From the NCBI GenBank assembly GCA_963848955.1, contig CAWKFQ010000014.1:1-64000 (forward strand): a stretch of DNA of 64,000 nt. The letters are read 5' to 3'. The stretch comes from DASUPK01 sp963848955 (GTDB taxonomy: Bacteria > Actinomycetota > Thermoleophilia > Solirubrobacterales > 70-9). The translations under genes were made by a program, and so were the position numbers. The notes under the pieces were generated by a model that saw only the letters and a program-made list of their open reading frames with translations, searched no databases and was not told where the DNA came from. This document shows, in pieces, positions 61,217 to 64,000 of this stretch; positions within the stretch are counted from its first letter, which is position 1, and each line of letters starts with the position of its first letter.

Positions 61217-62392
61217 ATGCGCGTCCTCATTCTCGGGGGCGACGGCTACCTCGGCTGGCCGACGGCGATGCGCTTTTCAGCCGGCGGGCACGAGGTCTCC
61301 GTCGTCGACAACTTCTCGCGCCGAACCTGGCACGAGAAGCACGGCACAGACTCACTGACTCCCATCCGCTCCCTGGAGGAGCGGATCGAGGCGTGGAAGG
61401 AGATCTCGGGAGTGGAGGTCGCCTCCTACATCGGCGCGATCGAGGACCCGGAGTTCCTCGAGCGCGTGGTGGTCGAGACGAAGCCGGAGGCAGTCGTCCA
61501 CTACGGGGAGCAGCCGTCGGCGCCGTACTCGATGGCGAGCCGGGAGCAGGCCGTCGAGACGCAGTACACGAACGTGATCGGCACCCTCAACCTGCTCTTC
61601 TTCCTCCGCGATCACGCGCCTGACTGCCATCTCGTGAAGCTCGGGACGATGGGGGAGTACGGGACGCCCAACATCGAGATCGAGGAGGGGTTCATCGAGA
61701 TCGAGCACAAGGGCCGCAAGGACACCCTGCCATTCCCGAAGCTGCCCGGGTCGCTCTACCACCTCTCCAAGGTCCACGACTCCAACAACATCCACTTCGC
61801 CTGCCGGGTCTGGGGGCTTCGCTCGACCGACCTGAACCAGGGCGTCGTCTATGGGATCGACACTGAGGAGACCGCCCAGGACGAGCGCCTCAACACCCGC
61901 TTCGACTACGACGAGTGGTTCGGCACCGTCCTCAACCGCTTCTGCGTCCAGGCCGTGATCGGGCACCCGCTCACCGTCTACGGCAAGGGCGGCCAGACCC
62001 GCGGCTTTCTCAACATCCGCGACACCCTCCAGTGCGTCGAGCTGGCCGTCAACAACCCGGCCGACGCCGGCGAGTACCGCGTCTTCAACCAGTTCACCGA
62101 GAGCTTCTCGGTCAGCCAGCTCGCCGAGCTCGTCCAGACTGCCGCAGCCGAGTTGGGTATCGAGGTCGAGATCGAGCATGTCGAGAACCCGCGGGTCGAG
62201 CTCGAGGAGCACTACTACAACCCGGTCCACACCAAGCTGCTCGACCTGGGACTCGAGCCGAGCCACCTCGGCGACGAGCTGGTCCGCTCGATGCTGAAGA
62301 CCATCGAGCGGTACCGCGACCGGGTGATCGACTCCGCGATCGATCCGCGGACGCAGTGGAAGCCGTCGCAGGAGCCCGCAGGAGCGCGCTAG
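61217..62392 (+). CDS. sqdB: UDP-sulfoquinovose synthase-like SDR epimerase
   Basis: 391 aa. MRVLILGGDGYLGWPTAMRFSAGGHEVSVVDNFSRR (NAD site with the SQD1-type GGDGYLGWPTA), VVHYGEQPSAPYSM, KLGTMGEYGTPNIEIEEGFIEIEHKGRKDTLPFPKLPGSLYHLSKVHDSNNIHFACRVWGLRSTDLNQGVVYG with catalytic YHLSK, and NTRFDYDEWFGTVLNRFCVQAVIGHPLTVYGKGGQTRGFLNIRDTLQCVELA. Length and motifs fit SQD1/SqdB closely. The enzyme converts UDP-glucose plus sulfite to UDP-sulfoquinovose. No sqdX/sqdD is visible within the window. A TACCCT box lies 11 nt upstream. Confidence 0.9.
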   Translation: MRVLILGGDGYLGWPTAMRFSAGGHEVSVVDNFSRRTWHEKHGTDSLTPIRSLEERIEAWKEISGVEVASYIGAIEDPEFLERVVVETKPEAVVHYGEQPSAPYSMASREQAVETQYTNVIGTLNLLFFLRDHAPDCHLVKLGTMGEYGTPNIEIEEGFIEIEHKGRKDTLPFPKLPGSLYHLSKVHDSNNIHFACRVWGLRSTDLNQGVVYGIDTEETAQDERLNTRFDYDEWFGTVLNRFCVQAVIGHPLTVYGKGGQTRGFLNIRDTLQCVELAVNNPADAGEYRVFNQFTESFSVSQLAELVQTAAAELGIEVEIEHVENPRVELEEHYYNPVHTKLLDLGLEPSHLGDELVRSMLKTIERYRDRVIDSAIDPRTQWKPSQEPAGAR

Positions 62393-62395
62393 CCG

Positions 62396-62441
62396 CGAAC
62401 GTCCCGGAGTGCTCGCTGTAGGGGGGGTTGCGGGACGTTCG
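62396..62441 (+). terminator. 11-bp inverted repeat between sqdB-like gene and ilvB
   Basis: CGAACGTCCCG and CGGGACGTTCG pair perfectly around a 24-nt loop, starting 4 bp after the sqdB-like stop. No T run; could be a terminator or an operator for ilvB. Confidence 0.45.
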
Positions 62442-62480
62442 GCCGGTTCTCTCCGTTCGCGCCCGCCGAGGGCGCTTGGC

Positions 62481-62486
62481 TACTAT
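62481..62486 (+). promoter_or_regulatory. -10 box for ilvB
   Basis: TACTAT, 6 nt before ATG 62493. A leaderless start would exclude a peptide-attenuation leader. Confidence 0.6.
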
Positions 62487-62492
62487 CGCCCC

Positions 62493-64000
62493 ATGCGCGC
62501 TGCTGACGCTCTCATGGAGGCTCTCAAGGCCGAAGGGACGCAACACATCTTCGGCATTCCCGGTGGCGCGAACCTGCCGATCTACGACGCCGTCTACGAC
62601 GCCGAGATCACCCATATCCAGGCGCGTCACGAGCAGGGCGCGGGCCACATGGCCGAGGGCTACGCGAAGGCGTCAGGGCGGGTGGGCGTGGCGTTCGCCA
62701 CCTCCGGCCCGGGCGCGACCAACCTGGTCACCCGATCGCCGACGCGATCATGGACTCGGTCCCGACCGTCTTCGTCACCGGCCAGGTCCGCACCGAGCTG
62801 ATCGGCACCGATGGCTTCCAGGAGGCCGACGTCAACGGCATCACGATGCCGATCGTCAAGCACAGCTTCATGGTCCAGGACCCGCGGAAGATCCCGGAGT
62901 ACGTCCACGCCGCCTTCCACATCGCCTCGACCGGCCGGCCGGGCCCGGTCCTGGTCGACATCCCACAGGACCTCTCCCGAGCGGACATCGACTACGAGCC
63001 GATCACGGACGCTCCCAACTTGCCGGGCTACAAGCCTTCCACCGAGGGGAACATCAAGCAGATCCGGATCGCCGCCAAGGCGCTCGCCAACTCCCAGCGG
63101 CCGGTGATCTACGTCGGCGGCGGCGTCGATCAACGCCAATGCGTCCGAGGAGCTGCGCGAGCTCTGCCTCTCCGACAACTTCCCCGTCACCAGCACGGTG
63201 ATGGGCCTCGGCGCCTTCCCGGCGCCGCACGAGCAGTGGCTCGGGATGCTCGGCATGCACGGCACGCGCACCGCCAACTACGCGATGGACAACGCCGATC
63301 TGATCATCGCGATCGGCGCCCGCTTCGACGACCGGATCACCGGCAAGCTCTCCGAGTTCGCACCGCGGGCGAAGTTCGTCCACATCGACATCGATCCCGC
63401 CGAGATCTCCAAGAACGTCCCGGCCCACATCCCGATCGTCGGCGACGCCAAGGAGGTCCTGCCGAAGCTGACCAAGGAGTACCGCGCCCTGAAGGCGGAT
63501 CGCAGTCGCTTCGATCGCCTGGTGGGACCAGATCCACGCCTGGCAGCAGGAGTACCCGCTCGGCTACGAGGACTCGTCCGACAACGAGATCAAGCCGCAG
63601 CGGATGATCCAGGCGATGTACGCGGCGACGGAGGGCGACGCGATCATCACCTCCGACGTCGGCCAGCACCAGATGTGGTGCGCGCAGTACTACGACTTCG
63701 CCAAGCCGCGGCGCTGGATCAACTCCGGCGGCCTCGGGACGATGGGCTTCGGCCTGCCGTCGGCGATCGGCGCCAAGGTCGCCTGCCCCGACGAGACCGT
63801 CGTCTGCCTCGCCGGCGACGGCAGCCTGATCATGACCTGCCAGGAGTTCGCCACCGCCGTGCGGCACGACATCCCGGTCAAGGTCTTCCTGATGAACAAC
63901 GGCTACTTCGGCATGGTCCGCCAGTGGCAGGAGCTCTTCTGGGACGGCCGCTACTGGTCGGTCGAGATGGGCCCCAGCCCCGACTGGCCGAAGCTCGCCG
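62493..64000 (+). CDS. ilvB: Acetolactate synthase large subunit (3' end off window, three frameshifts)
   Basis: TPP enzyme of branched-chain amino acid synthesis. MRAADALMEALKAEGTQHIFGIPGGANLPIYD, HEQGAGHMAEGYAKASGRVGVAFATSGPGATNLVT (cofactor Glu), DSVPTVFVTGQV, GFQEADVNGITMPIVKHSFMV, GRPGPVLVDIPQDL, AIGARFDDRITGKLSEFAP, WINSGGLGTMGFGLPSAIGAKVACPDETVVCLAGDGSLIMTCQEFATAVRHDIPVKVFLMNNGYFGMVRQWQELFW (TPP GDG...N motif). A missing C near 62732 and extra bases near 63128 and 63516 break the frame. The C-terminal part and presumably ilvN/ilvC lie beyond the window. Confidence 0.94.

Overview
The window is 64 kb of very GC-rich, gene-dense bacterial chromosome. The organism is probably an actinobacterium, and I lean towards the class Thermoleophilia (Solirubrobacterales/Gaiellales type). 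The reasons are a c-di-AMP (ydaO) riboswitch in front of an Rpf-like wall lytic gene, a class E sortase, a split gatCAB operon, many start codons with a TANNNT box 6-7 nt upstream (leaderless mRNAs), and several SnoaL/NTF2-like proteins that start MSEENV and end AAGLSE. The class is an inference from family knowledge; there is no rRNA here. I see no tRNA, rRNA, CRISPR array, prophage or transposase gene.

Layout. 0-3.7 kb: broken proline-racemase-like gene, alpha/beta hydrolase, MFS permease, peptidoglycan-binding protein. 3.7-7.6 kb: thrS, a possible leader peptide, infC, a secreted protein, rpmI and rplT, closed by a good terminator. 7.6-16.2 kb: one tightly overlapping operon, trmH-like / pheS / pheT / argC / argJ / argB / argD. 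16.2-20.2 kb: small membrane proteins, a class V aminotransferase, sortase E and argG. 20.2-25.5 kb: a GNAT-like pair, LysR, riboswitch plus Rpf-like protein, SixA, M1 peptidase, SnoaL-like protein. 25.5-33.4 kb: dnaE, a GAF-GGDEF-EAL protein, a Cys-rich protein, an SRPBCC protein and a lipoprotein transglycosylase. 33.4-38.2 kb: an ASCH-like gene, nfo, gltX, HDOD-LuxR, VanZ, Rrf2. 38.3-42.3 kb: secreted sugar dehydrogenase, a SnoaL tandem operon, small membrane proteins. 42.4-48.8 kb: cysK, cysE, uvrD/pcrA, folD and three paralogous membrane proteins. 48.8-54.8 kb: GMC oxidoreductase and gatC-gatA-metalloprotease-gatB. 54.8-64 kb: a DUF1800/DUF1501/cupredoxin operon, a beta-helix surface protein, GT2, an sqdB-like gene and the 5' part of ilvB.

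Metabolically the window is core biosynthesis (arginine, cysteine, branched-chain amino acids, one-carbon units, aminoacyl-tRNAs including the Glu-to-Gln amidotransferase route), replication and repair (DnaE, UvrD/PcrA, Nfo), and cell-wall or surface functions, with both c-di-AMP and c-di-GMP signalling represented.

Two sequence-level themes stand out. First, a short dispersed palindromic repeat (AAWCGGGTT, hairpin arm, loop, arm, ACCCTCGCAT) occurs in at least four clear copies and perhaps six. Its stem keeps a bulged T and shows paired base changes between copies. It lies inside argC, at the ends of uvrD and the trmH-like gene, and nested inside itself between tandem membrane-protein genes. 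This is my best candidate for an undescribed element. Second, about 20 genes, including essential ones (pheT, gatA, gatB, ilvB), carry single-base frameshifts that are mostly one-base G or C insertions. I treat these as consensus errors rather than biology, and annotate such genes as reconstructed CDS.
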